A stretch of 64,000 nucleotides of DNA from Luidia sarsii (taxonomy: Eukaryota; Echinodermata; Asteroidea; Paxillosida; Luidiidae): assembly GCA_949987565.1 (NCBI GenBank), contig OX465108.1, positions 186,001 through 250,000 of the forward strand, read 5' to 3'. Positions 38,458 to 51,134 of the stretch are shown piece by piece (within the stretch, counting starts at the first letter, position 1; every line of letters begins with the position of its first letter). A model generated the notes under the pieces. The model saw only the letters and a program-made list of their open reading frames with translations. It made no database searches and was not told where the DNA came from. A program made the position numbers and the translations under genes.

Positions 38458-40784
38458 ACTGAGGAGAGAGCTCCGTGTGTGACCTGACTGTCTTGAGAGC
38501 ATGTCCAGGGTTCGAATCCAGCCTGAGCACATTCCAGCCAATTGAGCCATCTCTGATTCTCTGAATATACGTCATTGGTCATTTTGTAGTCCGATCTGCT
38601 CCAGTTAGATTATTGGTATGATGATAACTGTCGTAATTTCAATGAACTCATTCATACTCTGAAATATTTATTTGAAGAAAAAAGATAGCAGTGCTGTTTT
38701 AAAATGTTTACGTTGCCATCTTTATATGCAAATGTTTCAATATTTTGTCTGGCGTCTTGAAAATGTCTCATATTTGCTTCCAATCTTTCTTCTTTTTTTC
38801 TGTAGCGTATGAGTTACTTTGTTGCATTTCATTTTGCTGATATGATATAAAATTATGTGTAATTTCATGAGACCAAAATGCATAAGTTAGAAGAGCTATC
38901 AGTGGGTCAAACAAATTCACAAATCAGCCACAACCTTGACAGCTTTAAATTGTACATTTTTGTAAATTCTTATACTGAGCAGAAAAGTGTGAAAATAGGC
39001 TTTACCTTAATGTGGATATAGCTGTTCATAATTAGTGTTAATTGATGAAAAATGTGCAATATTGTTGTGAAATGAATAGTGATTTTGTTACTAGCCATAC
39101 AATTGGTTGTGTCTGTTTGGCTTTGAGCTTTTAGGGCACCCCATCAGCAAATGTACATGTACATGTTACTCCAAGCTAAATACAATTGCTACACTACATT
39201 TTTTTCTCCCAAATATTTGGCTCAGAATGACAAACAGATTGGATATTATTTTTCTGATTTATTGTACATTATTTCAGTCATTTATAACCAACAAACCACT
39301 TACAATTGAAAACTAAAATAATTTGAATCGGAGAGTGCACTCAGTTTGCATCAATGTTCACACAATTTTTACATTGATATTTGTTTCACTAATGACAAAC
39401 CTTTTTTGTACAATGTATACAATCATGTAAATTAAAATTAAACAAATTAAAATATGCAGTCCAACTATTTGTATAAAAATGTGATCTTTAATCCTGAACA
39501 ATGATTCCAATTTTAAATGACTATTATTTTGTAACAGCAATTCTTTTTGGAAAAGTAACTAAAATAAATGGCTTTGATAAAAACACATTTGTGCCAGATT
39601 ACTTATTATTCTGTTTGGTCGTGTATTCAGTTGCTCTTAACAACCTGTTATTTTGCCTAAATTACTGTACCTGCAGTATTAACTGAACTTGTTCCCATAT
39701 TTCATAAAATCAAATTTAAATGGCATTCATTATTATAGTGAAATGAGGCTGTACATAATCTCGTAAGAAGTGTGGCAATTAATTTTCTCCACTTTCTTGG
39801 TCTGCACTCTTATTTCAATACAAATTCAAAATGTGGAAAAAGCTGAATCCTAGAGTCAAGGCAATGAAGGAACAAGTCAATAATTTTGAATCTTTGGTAT
39901 TACTAGTCATGACAACTCGTTTCTACGGTGCAGGAAATGCATTCATATTTTCACCTTTCCAACAATTAATTTTGTCCATTTGCAATATTCTTTCAAACTT
40001 GAAAATAATGGAACTAGAACTGGTGACAGCTTCATGGGTTCCTGTTCATGCATTAGGAATTGAAATGAAAAATTTATGAAATTAAATGGACGGCAGTGAC
40101 AATAGTAAGAGTCTCATAGCTTAGAAATGGACAAGGTCATGAATATCCATGAGGTGTACATGTAACTTGAAAGAAAGTCAATGTTGACACTTTGCACCAT
40201 GATTCAACGAGTCATCTATAATTATGTGTATACATCCTGAGAATTGAAGAGAAAATATGGACAAAGCACCTAATGTAGAATGGATATCAAAATGTGAAAG
40301 AAACGGAAAATGTAGAAAAATACAAGAACCTGGAGAAAACTCCAGGCGCATTTGAATGTGCAATCTCAGAACTCTTGAAGTGCGTGCATAGAAAAATAGT
40401 TATAAAGTACGTGCTCTGGAATTATAATATACTGGTACCTGTCATGGATCTAGAATTAGAAAAAAACTAGAATTAGCCAAACGTTCCAAACGAAAGGTTT
40501 GAAATTAGCCTTTTGCCTGGCAACCAATGACACAATTTCCGTCAGTCATGTTAAATAACTTACATGTGTATATTGTCTACAAATCATTTTATGAACAATA
40601 TAAAGTTAATTAAAGAGAGAAAAATACACATTTTTCTATCTACTGTGATCAAAAGAAACAAAACAATTAAAAGGCTTTTCTAGATATTAAAAATGTGGCA
40701 ATCATTAGGGAAAACAATTTTGAAAAATTTAAATTAATTTAAGAAAAGAGCAATGTTATGGCAAGTGTTGGTAAGAATGAATGG
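38458..40784. other. Convergent 3' interval of VPS33B and ECT2L
   Basis: About 2.3 kb of AT-rich DNA holds the 3' untranslated regions of both genes. Short open frames (for example 39831-40079) have no recognisable domain. It also contains a tRNA-like relic near its left end. Confidence 0.5.
38490..38555. repeat. tRNA-like relic in the VPS33B 3' region
   Basis: The plus strand carries a perfect B-box-like GGGTTCGAATCC at 38508-38519. The minus strand of the same segment carries an A-box-like TGGCTCAATTGGCTGGA (38549-38533). The two boxes are on opposite strands, so this is no intact tRNA. A rearranged tRNA-derived SINE is possible. Confidence 0.3.
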
Positions 40785-43700
40785 TTAGGTTACATCCAGC
40801 GATGCTTGAATGGCTTCTTCAATTGCAGACACCAGGTCCACCTTGTCAATCTCACTTTCTGTTGAACAAATCCAGCGACGTTTGGGAGTTTGCAGAACAA
40901 ATGCATATCTCATATCTGCATCAAAGAACAACATACATGACAGCTGACCATACTTGATGAAGAATTGTAAATTGACTGAATTGTTTTGGGTGACACCTGA
41001 TCTAATTTGGCCAAGCCAATACATGTTTTGAATCTTGAATGACTATCAGTTGCTATATTAGGTCACTATAATCCCTGTTTTTGTATGCATGCCACTCAGT
41101 TCTTAAATTTGTGTGTGGAGTATTCGGTGGGTTAAACAAGGCATTGACATACGCTAATCTTTATATAACACACAAATGTTGACAACTACTTTCTGACATT
41201 GACAAAGGTCCTGCCAGGATGGAAACATCAGGCCACTAATTCATCAGGCCACTAATGCATCAGGCCCCTAATTCATCAGGCCACTAATTCATCAGGCCCC
41301 TCATTCATCAGGCCACTAATTCATCAGGCCACTAATTCGTCAGGCCACTAATTCATTAGGCCACTAATTCATCAGGCCCCTAATTCATCAGGCCCCTAAT
41401 TCATCAGGCCACTAATTCATCAGGCCACTAATTCATCAGGCCCCTAATTCATAAGGCCCCTAATTCATCAGGCCACTAATTCATAAGGCCACTAATTCTT
41501 AGACAATTCATCATTTTCCCCCCATTTCATCTTCAGACTTACATTTCGAGTCGGGCAAATCTTGCACCAGTAGTCTTGGCAGAGCCACTGATGAATGGAA
41601 GTGGTAGAGTTCCTCAGTCTGACGAGTGTATGGCAGAGATTTGATGGTGCGTATAGTCAGCATCAGTGCATCATTGAATAGGAACAAGCCTAGGTCCTGC
41701 ACATGCTCGTACACACTGTAACAGATAGAGATGCACATAATGACATAACCTACATGTATGGGGATTCAATACTGTCACAGACATCTGATTCTTCACATAC
41801 ATGTGCTGCATTGAAACCTACCTTCAAGTATGGGACTATCAATGGGAACTAATACCGGTACATGTACCAATGTAGATTCAATACATTGCAGACATCCTAC
41901 CCTAATTGATAAAATCACATTCTAATCTGTGGGGGATCATACCCTATATTGAGTTTGAAAGTCTTACCCCGATGGGCCAGCCTTGTCCACAGGTTGCATG
42001 TTAGCAACTACTTGATGCCTTAGCAAGAATCTGTTTGCCTCCAGAAGATTGGGGCACTTACGAATACGCTGCTGCAATTCCTGTAGTTGCCTCTCTCTCT
42101 CCGAACGATCTTTACACTGTGTGGCAGTAGCAGAAAGGACAGGAGCAAAAATGCCAGAAAAAGATACAAAATGATCCAAAATGCTTCCTGACAAACTGCT
42201 GGATGTGGAGCCAGTGTTTCAATCCCACCAGGACCGTTCTCAAACATCAAGCTCAGTAAATTTCTGAGAAATAGTTTGAGATGTATTATACAAGATATCA
42301 GTTATAAAATGCCACAAAACAAAACAAAATAAATGTTAAAAACCCGGATAGCCGTGTACCTCATCCACCACTGTCTGGAGTTGCCTAAACATGGCAACAG
42401 CCACACCCAGGTCTTGGTTGTCAGGGTGTTCGTCGGGTGTGGCTCCTTGCTGAGCAAGTAGCATCTGGATGTAGGCAGATATACGTCTGGCTGGCTGTAG
42501 CAGGAGTTCAGTCAGTGACAACATTCCTGTCGCTGGTGAGAAGTCTGTGCGCTTGAGAAATGCACGGAAGGCTGGGTACTGCTGCCGACACTGTCAACAA
42601 AAGATCAATTTGGATTAAAGAAATAGTCAAGAAAAATTGAGTGGACTGTGACTTTTCCCTGCGATGACTGAGTGAACGTACTGTACCAGTGCTTTAGTAA
42701 CTGAGCTATCAGCCCTTAGATGACAGCCTTTGCTACATTATTTAAATTTATTTAAATTAATTAAATTTACAAGTCAGTTTTCCCTTCTTTTGTTTCTTTG
42801 AATTCAATGATTATATTTGGATCATCAACTCTGATTAGAAATACCAACAAAATTACAATAATGACTGTTGGATGATGCTCATACATAGTACATGTCTACT
42901 GTGATGCTACTGTTATTATTCTTTACAACTTCTCTATTGAACACTTTGAATTATATGATTCTTTGCTTACCTTGTCGAAAGTTGACAGCACAATCTGGTA
43001 GTTCTTATGGAAGTTGGTGTAAGCCTTCAGCTTTGCTTGGAGCTTAATGAAGCAATCTCCAATGCACTGTTCAGGACACCATTGCTCCAAATGCTGACTC
43101 AAGTCCTCAGTTAACTCGCTGCGGAAAGAATGAGTAGCAATTTGAGTAGTTTTGCCCTTTGGATACTCAGTGACTTTACTTTACTTGGATTTGCTCTCCT
43201 GTGCTCTCATCTTTTATAGATTTCCCTTCCTTTTGCTCTGTCCTGATCTTTCCTGCTCTTCTGTTCAAGCTGACTCTATAGACCTTTTATCAACCACGTG
43301 ACCAAAACAGGTAAAACATAAACAGTGCCGCCACATTGGACCGCTTTTTTTTAATGGAAAGTGTACGTACAGTCATGTGGTACAACTGATGTTTACACTG
43401 TGCGCTGCCATTGTAAGGTGGTCCAGCATGACGTCACGTGGAAAAGGTCTATTGAGTGACAGCTGAAGAGAATTATACATGCAGTATCACACAGCTACTG
43501 CCTCAACCACTTCATGCCTGCCTTGCCTTACTGGTGTAATTCAAGCCAAGCCTGTTGCAGTTGAACGATGGTGGTACACTGAATGGCCCACTGTGAATAA
43601 CCTTAGCAGGATCCTTGCAACCAATCCAATGGTCAAGCGCTGAGCAACTTTGCACAAAGTGGTCCATAATTAAGGAGTATTTCCTTCTCCACTGAAATTC

Positions 43701-46700
43701 ACTCACCGTGTAATGTTCAGAATCAGACTGACATCAGTAAAGATCATTTGTACATTGGCCTGTCCAATAATAGCCTTGTTAGACTTGATAGCAGCCACAA
43801 GAGGTCGACGGTAGATGTCTTCAAGAATAGTCAGCTGTTTGGTGTAAGCCACCTCTGATGTCAGGATCTGAAAGGCTGTGCTGAATCTCTCATCCCCACT
43901 CTGCAGCTGAGCATCCAAAAAATGGAACAGAAACTTATAAAATATTGTATAAAATTCACACTTGCATTCTGTTGGCAATGCGTGCTACTCTGAGAGGAGA
44001 TGGTAACACTGTTTTAGGCAGAGCAGTGTGGGCTGTCGTTGGGACAATTCTGGGATTGATGTACATCAGGTTTCATCAATATTGAACATTTTCATTTTGG
44101 CAGAAAGGTCTTCCTGGGATAAACACATTACCCCTCTACATTTTCACATCTGCATTTTGGTTATTTAAGTCAGTAAGCAGTTTGCAACATTTTTTTTATA
44201 TTACTATATATTTTAATAATTTAATTGTTTCCAATATTTTGTGAAAGGAGTTGAATACCTGTGTGACTTTGAATTCTTTCAATGGTTGTGCTACTGCAGT
44301 GGTAGTCACTTCTACGGGTCTAAGCTCAGTGACTGATGAGTAGAGAGCAGTACGATTGATGGTTTCCACTTCACTATCAAAGTCTGAGACCTGCTCAGGA
44401 ATCTCCTCAGAGAACTCACTGCCGTCATCCAAATCCAGACTAGACATCTTCTTGGGGGAAGACTGAAAAGGAAGAAATAGTCGCGTCTCCTGAATCCATT
44501 CTTTCTTTTATTTTACAGTTTTATGTTGGAAGGATAACAGGAAAATCAAACTGAAACATTCACCTTTTTGAGGGTGAAAACTTAACTTGATGTTTTTCAG
44601 TGTTTACTAATGGACATTCAAACGCCCTGTTTCATTCTGTAAAGAAAGTACAATCCTGATTTGCAAAGTGCTGAACCATACAGTAAGATTATGCTATATA
44701 ACCAAATGATTTCCATATTTCAGAGGATATAAGAGGGGAGGTGAGTACCTTTGCTGAATGGGACTTGCTTGGGCTGTGTTTTGTTGTTGACGTTGGTGCA
44801 GTATTCTGCCCATATGCCTTCAGCAGTTGGTTGCCCACAAAAGCTAACGGATCCACCTACGGACAATGACAGACAAGTAAGATTATGGGTAATAGAAGAG
44901 AAATGAGGCACTTTTGGACTTAATATTCACACTCCTTGTTAGCTGTAGGAGAACAAAGTGGAGAAGGGAAATAAAAGCATTGCTTTACCTCAAGTGACTG
45001 TGAGGATAAATCTGAAAGGGCCCGAACAAGTGAGGGCGCTATTTGGTTCAGTCGCTTGTCTAGAATTCCAAGATCCTTGAATATAACGTCACCTGGAATT
45101 GGATAAAGATCGGAAAATACTTCATTTAAAATAAGAAGAATTATCATTAATTAACCAGGGTAGTATTAGTGCTTCATTGTTTGAAGGAAATTCAATAAAT
45201 ATCAGGAAACATGATTAATAAAACAATCTTGAAAGGCTGAGAGCGTTTCTGTCTGACCTACCAGTGAGTTTAGTGACAAGTTCCTCCTTCTCTCCTCTCA
45301 AGAAGCCCCTTAGGGTTCTCTGACAGGCCTCCACTGCCTCTAAGACTCTCAGGGAAGATACCAGCCAGCCTTGCAGCTTGTCATACTCCAAGTAGAGAGA
45401 GGCTGGACTAGGTGACTTACCCCAGTTATCCCACTCACCCAGGACTGTATCAAAACAAGAAGGAAAATAGGAATTGGAAAATAGGAATTGTCCATACTGA
45501 GTAATTAAAAGTAATGAAAAGATCTGTCAGCATTTGGTAAAGAGAACTGCATTTGAAATGGACAGGAAACTGTCCCCATATTGAGTTGGATGCAAGGACT
45601 TGAACACCTACCATGGCCATACTTGGAGTCAGATAGCGTGGAGGGTGAGGTGATGGCAACTCCAGTCAGTCTAGTCAGCTGCTGCAGGAGATCACATCCA
45701 TCATCTATGATTTACAAGAGGAATGAAAGACTCAGTCATTGAATGTAATCTTCCCGTGAAATAAAATCTAAAATTTCAATTTGATGCTAAAGAGCAAAGC
45801 TTTCTATTTTTCCCCTTGTACCTTTTGAGTGGACACTGTTGTCATACATGTAGTTACAGGAAGGTAGCAGGTTTTAATGGTCACTGATACATGTACCTGG
45901 GTGATAAGTCATAACTTTTAATGCTCTGGCATGATTGTTTTTATTTGAATGTTTCCAAACTTGTCCTTCCCCTAGTCCCTTAAGGTCACCTACCACATGC
46001 AGCCAGGGGTACAAACAGGTCTAGATGACCCCCCTGAGCACCGGGCAGGAGGTTGGAGCATAGTCTCTCCCAGAAATTCTTCAGTTCTGGTTTCTCCAAC
46101 GACCCTTTGCTGGTTGCCATAGATCCCACTAGTTGAATCTCATCATAGCCATCCATGACCAGGCCTATACTCCTGAAATGAACAATACAAAGACAAAAAA
46201 TATTCTAGAAAATATTCTGCCTTTAAGAAAGGTCTGTCTAGGATCAGGTCTTACGATTTGAAAAAAATATAAAAAATAAGTTTTACAACTATTTGTTTTA
46301 CAATTCTTTTAATGACCATGATCATATGTTAGTAGGTGTAGACGCTGGAACAAGAATGAATGGACACAAAAGAAGCTAATTAATTTGCTCTTATCCGTGG
46401 TCACTCTTCTCAACTATCATCATATAGAAGAAGGGTATACGCCTGTAAGACAACTGTGGTGAGGTCACACGTACCTCGCTTGTGATCCAGCCAGGCAGCT
46501 CTCAATCTTAAAGAGCAAGGATTCCAGGGTGCTACCAATGTACTCATAGGCTATCACCAAGACCTCTGGCTTCACAGCAGACACAAGAAGCTGAAACCAA
46601 GGCAAGGAATAGGTTTAGCACCAGACAACTAATTGAAGTCTGCATCTGTCTAGAAGTTGAAGTTATGCAATCTCAATCTTGGGAGAAAGGACAATGCAAA

Positions 46701-49700
46701 ACAGTGTCAATGACCAATCCAAACTACGATTGCTTAATCCATCATGTCGTAATACAAAGATCTGTAAGCCTAATGCATTAACTCCAGTGCACTACTCACA
46801 ACTTCAGGTCAATGTAGACTGGACCAGTATTTAAGCTACCTGGTACATGTATATGCCTTGCCTTTGATATTGAATCAATGCGATACTGGCCACAGATATT
46901 GATATCTGATGGTTGATGAGCTGCATACAGACCTGCATAGCGGTGATTTGAGATGAAACGATGAGAAGACGAGGATTCTGAAGAGGAGCAGCCTTCCCAT
47001 TTTTACCCAATGCATGCTGGGAATGGGTAGCAAGGCCTCCTGGGTAATCACCCCCTGCCGACAAGTCTCGCCTTAAAAAAATAGACAAAAGTAGACAAAC
47101 CAGGGTTCATTAACTAGTTCACCAGAAGAGAGAAGAGCTCAATAAAAGAAAGGTTATATGAAGCAGATTGTGTGTGTAAAGATGCTTCCATTTCATCCTA
47201 TTCCTCAACCGTGAAAAAAAACCTCATCTGTACATCCAAGGCTTAATCAGAAGCTGATTCTTAGGAACTCATCGTAGCTGCGGGATCATTTCATCCTATC
47301 CCTAAACCTTAAAATAAAAACTCATCTGTACATCCACGGCTTAATCAGAAGCTGATTCTAAGGAACTCATCGTACCTGCGGGATACCGGTTTCTTGGCCT
47401 CGTGCTTGACGGACTGAAGTAAAGCTGACTCAACTGGCTCTCCTAACTCCAGGGCAATACTGGCTGACAGAGTGATAGCTTCTGTCGATGCTCCCTCTAG
47501 ATCAAGGTCATCAAGCTGAATGAAATAGCATCAACGGGAATGACGGTAAATAAATTATGCACCAAAAGGGGAAGAGAAAGAGGGGGAGAAAAAGGATGGG
47601 GAAGTACATGTAGGAGGGAAGGAAAAGGAGAAGAGAAAGAGAACAAGAAAACAAGAGAAAAATGATGAGATTTGGGAGTATCAGGAGAATAAAAGTGATG
47701 ACGTTTAGGTCGAGAGGAATGAGGAACAAAAGGTTGGAGAGAAAGAGCAGTTTGCTGAAGAGGAAGCCATGGGTAAATGGGGGAGGAGGGAAGAAGAGTA
47801 GAAGGATGTTGAATTTGAAGAGCAGCGGGGAAAGGAGACTATGCCATGAAGAGGTAGAGTAGAGGTAGAGGTAGAGGTAGAATCCCAAATCTTACCCCTT
47901 GTGCCCGATGCTGGTCTCTCCTGGCCTTAGCCCCCAACCCAAAGTCAAAGGCCCTAGAAGGCTCTGTCCAAGACCGGCCGTGTCTCCGTGGTGATTGAGG
48001 TGCTGCTGTCTTGCCTATTGAGTGTTGGAATGTGGATGGAGGTAGTCCTGGCTGGTTGGGATTTCCACGTTGCACCATGCTTTGATAGGCATTCTCCAAG
48101 TCCTGAGGCTTAGGGTCAGGGTCCATCCAGACTGGTCGACTGTCCACTAAAAGAGTGACACCACGAAACACAAACATTAGATTGGAGATGTGCAGAGCTT
48201 TGCTTTGTATCCAACCAATTACCTTGTTTTGCCCTCCAACTTAAAGACATGATATCGTGTGTTTTTTAAGAGCATAATGCCTTTTCCTTTAGAAGCCAGT
48301 TTGGCGATACTCACTGCTGCTCAGGAGGACGACATCGCTGCCTCTTTGTTTCTTCTTTCTGTGGGTGGCGTCATACTCTAAACTTGTTCCATCTCCCATC
48401 CGGCCATACAAACCAGACTGGATTCCAAAGAGAAAGAAATTTTGAATGATAACTTGAAAAGTGTTTCCTTTAGGCTATTCTTTCTAATATTTGGTAATAT
48501 TTTGGATCATCAGTAAGTACTCAGTAAGTTTGAATTTTTGAAACATTTTCTATTATGTAACATTTTCTGAAAATCAGATGATTTAACTTTCATTCAGAGG
48601 ATTGTTCTGATAGAACCTCAGTTGTACAGGACCAGTGTTGTTTAAAACCATGACATTTTCCCTTGAAAGTGAAAGGTTCGATGTACTTGTAGATGCAGAA
48701 TCCTTTCCTGGATTATAGTCTGATGTCATGCAAAGTCTCCATTCCTTCTTCCTTGATGAAATCTGCCCTTTTCAATACACATCAAGCATCAAATCTCCAC
48801 AAATTTAGAGAGCCTGACATTTCGATCCTCGGTGGATCAAACAAAGAATCTTAAAGCATTAACACAAAAACCTGAATCCAGTTTTAGACATGTCTTGCAC
48901 AGACTCTTCCAAGCCCCTGTAAATTCGGTGATAGACTCTCAAAAATATATTTTTAAGAATCACATCAACTCAACTCTTGCACATCCTACAAGAAAATCTA
49001 TAAATATTCTGGCTAGTGGCTATGTAAGGGATTTTACATACATCTTTTGTTGACTGGGCAACATCCAGGGTTCTGAGGCAGTGGATGTAGTGTCTCTTCC
49101 AGGCTCCATACTCATTGTCTTTAGGTTTATAGGGCAGGAACCATCCAAGCTTAATACACTTAGGCATCCATAAGACGTCCTGCAAGGAGATGAGAAGCAT
49201 TCATGAAAGGCAATTAGTAGAAGTTTGGAACGTGAAATGAAAGAAACTTTTAATAGGGATATAAAAGGCAGAATATCCAAGCAGAATGAATGAATTTGGT
49301 CCATGATTGCCCGCCAAATGCAAGGTGTCCCTTGAATGTCAAACAAACACTAAACATCACATGGAAATACGGTTGGTAATCCTGTCATATCACAGGATGA
49401 ATGTTCTGACTAATCAGATTTGATCGCTTCATTGACTCTATGAAATTGGCCCTAGGCCTAAGGGCTTAAGTCTTCACACTCACCTGCTCAGCCAGGAACT
49501 TCCAGTGCCAGCAGACCCGAGCTGCCTTACTCAGACTACGTGGGTCCAGGTAAGACAAGATATAGAGAGAGAGAAAACGAGGCAGCACTGCCGTGAAGTC
49601 CTGATGCTCAAGGGGAACACGGTCCTCAAACCATTTATGAAGGAACAGAAGCTGGGATCTTCGACATCGCATCAAGATGTATTGTAGGAAGCGCTTGCGT

Positions 49701-51119
49701 TGGGCGTCTGTCCAAACGTCAAACTTTTGTGAAAGGGAAGATGGTGGGGAGTAAAGGAAGGGCACAGGAAAAGGATGCATCCGTACTGCTTTACACTAAG
49801 CAAGTGTTAAGAAAATTATTTTCATCGGAATTGATTTGAATTAAAGGGCAAATGCTTCAGACTGAAATAGGTTAGACCAGTCACCAGTGACACAGTGACT
49901 GTCAAAGGAAATGTTAGATCTGTTAGGTCTAGAATAGGTAAAGTCTAGGGTATATTTTGTTTTAATTAATGGCTATGGCTTTGATTATTTACTACATACA
50001 ATAGCGCATTAATTTGCACTACAAAGGCATTGATTGCCTGTAGAAGCATCCTTAGCCATAGCCGTACTGGATTCTAGCTTTGTTCTACAAACTACACAAG
50101 CAATGCTTAGTACTTAGGTTATCAATTAAAAGCATTACCGACTAGTACTATGCATACTGCTTGCATTCCGTGTTAGGATTGTAAATTGGTTAGTTTATAA
50201 GCTTACCCAATGGCCAATTAGTTCTCTCCTTTCTACAAATATCTGTAGCAGAAATGAAAAATTGAATTAAAACAGAAATCCAGAGATTGGCAATTCCTCA
50301 CTGATCTGTTAGTGCCGCATAACCTGCTATTGTTTTCAGAAACCCTTTGGGACCATTGTGTTTCCCTGCTGGAAACATAATTTTTACCAGACAACTGTCT
50401 GTTTGGTGGTTTTTTAAAAGCTGGATTACTGCTGGAAGAAATTAATTAAAATCACTAACAAGAGGTCCATAGCAAAACAGAAGCAGAAATTGGTTTCATC
50501 TGAGAAACCCTTATTTTCTTTACTTCTCCAAGGCAAATGATACAATGTTCACTGTGCAGACTCGATGCACTCAATATTCATTTGAATATTTTTGGATAAC
50601 TGAGTGCATTTACATAATCAGGCTTCCCACCACCTTTATCAATATCGTCAGCAAACTTAGAAGCAGATTAAAATAGATTACTAGCAGACATCATTTTTCA
50701 TCAGCGTCAGACGTTGACACAAAATTAATGCTAAACCAAACTAGACACATTAGCCTAATTGACAAATCTAGACTACAATCCCATTGGCAGCTGTATGTCC
50801 TAGCTGAGAAGCTCCCTTGTACGTTCTACTGCCTCTGTCATACACAAAGGTCAATAAGGTCAACAATGTCGTGGCAAGGCACCTGTTCGTTGGACGGATT
50901 GTGAAGCATCGGGGTCCACTGACTCAACTTGGTCTTGAGTTTCAGTGTCTGGTAGTTTCCTTCCACCGCTAGAGGAGCCACGGCTGCTGTCTTCCTGGCT
51001 GATTTTGCAGCTCGTTCTGTAGGGTAAGCTGGTTCCCGCAGTGAAGCCAGCGGTGGAATGGTCGTGGTTCGACCACTGCCAGTGCCAGCAACGCCGTTGG
51101 ACTTCGGCTTTGATGCCAT
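40785..51119 (-). CDS. ECT2L: ECT2-like F-box and RhoGEF (DH) protein
   Basis: Twenty coding exons join in frame: 51119-50883, 49723-49484, 49179-49042, 48417-48315, 48146-47896, 47515-47376, 47071-46933, 46590-46475, 46172-45994, 45704-45612, 45444-45262, 45092-44989, 44856-44749, 44462-44259, 43906-43707, 43118-42971, 42590-42360, 42116-41968, 41715-41543 and 40915-40785. They give 1,088 residues (human about 904). An acceptor at 51134 (TCCTACAG) shows that a 5' untranslated exon lies upstream. An F-box lies near residues 126-159 ([26 protein letters not shown] in part), which would recruit SKP1. Residues 402-553 resemble DUF4347. A DH domain starts near 752 ([14 protein letters not shown]); its third conserved region reads [12 protein letters not shown] (890-901). 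A PH-like end closes the protein. Expected roles are Rho GTPase exchange and a possible ubiquitin-ligase adaptor; neither is shown here. Confidence 0.93.
41201..41498 (+). repeat. 16-bp minisatellite grown from a dispersed-repeat copy
   Basis: A minus-oriented dispersed repeat (ACAAAGGTCCTGCCAGGAT, then GGAAACATCAGG) runs straight into about 17 units of CATCAGGCCACTAATT, from about 41227 to 41498. Variants are CACTAAT versus CCCTAAT and CATCAGG versus CATAAGG. It is in the last ECT2L intron, 45 bases downstream of the exon 40915 boundary's partner at 41543 in transcript order. Confidence 0.92.
42645..42722 (-). repeat. tRNA-like relic in an ECT2L intron
   Basis: On the minus strand GATAGCTCAGTTACTAAAGC (42710-42691) is a clear tRNA A-box of the TAGCTCAGTNGGTAGAGC type. 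The downstream B-box position has decayed to GCAGGGAAAAGTCAC. It may be a tRNA-derived SINE head. Confidence 0.4.
47191..47388. repeat. 98-bp tandem duplication carrying an ECT2L splice donor
   Basis: TTTCATCCTAT at 47191 recurs at 47289, and the two 98-base units differ at roughly ten sites. The unit at 47289-47386 contains the working donor of the ECT2L exon 47515-47376 (CCGCAG then GTACGATG on the minus strand). In the other unit the same place reads CCGCAG then CTACGATG, so the donor GT has become CT. Confidence 0.85.
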
Positions 51120-51134
51120 GACTGAATTTCCTTT

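Noticed and set aside
39831..40079. 82-codon frame between VPS33B and ECT2L
   Set aside because: There is no recognisable domain, it lies in AT-rich convergent 3' DNA, and it has no splice signals.
47511..47888. 125-codon hydrophobic minus-strand frame
   Set aside because: It is a purine-rich ECT2L intron (47516-47895) read in a Leu/Phe/Pro-rich frame, and lies between two well-supported exons.
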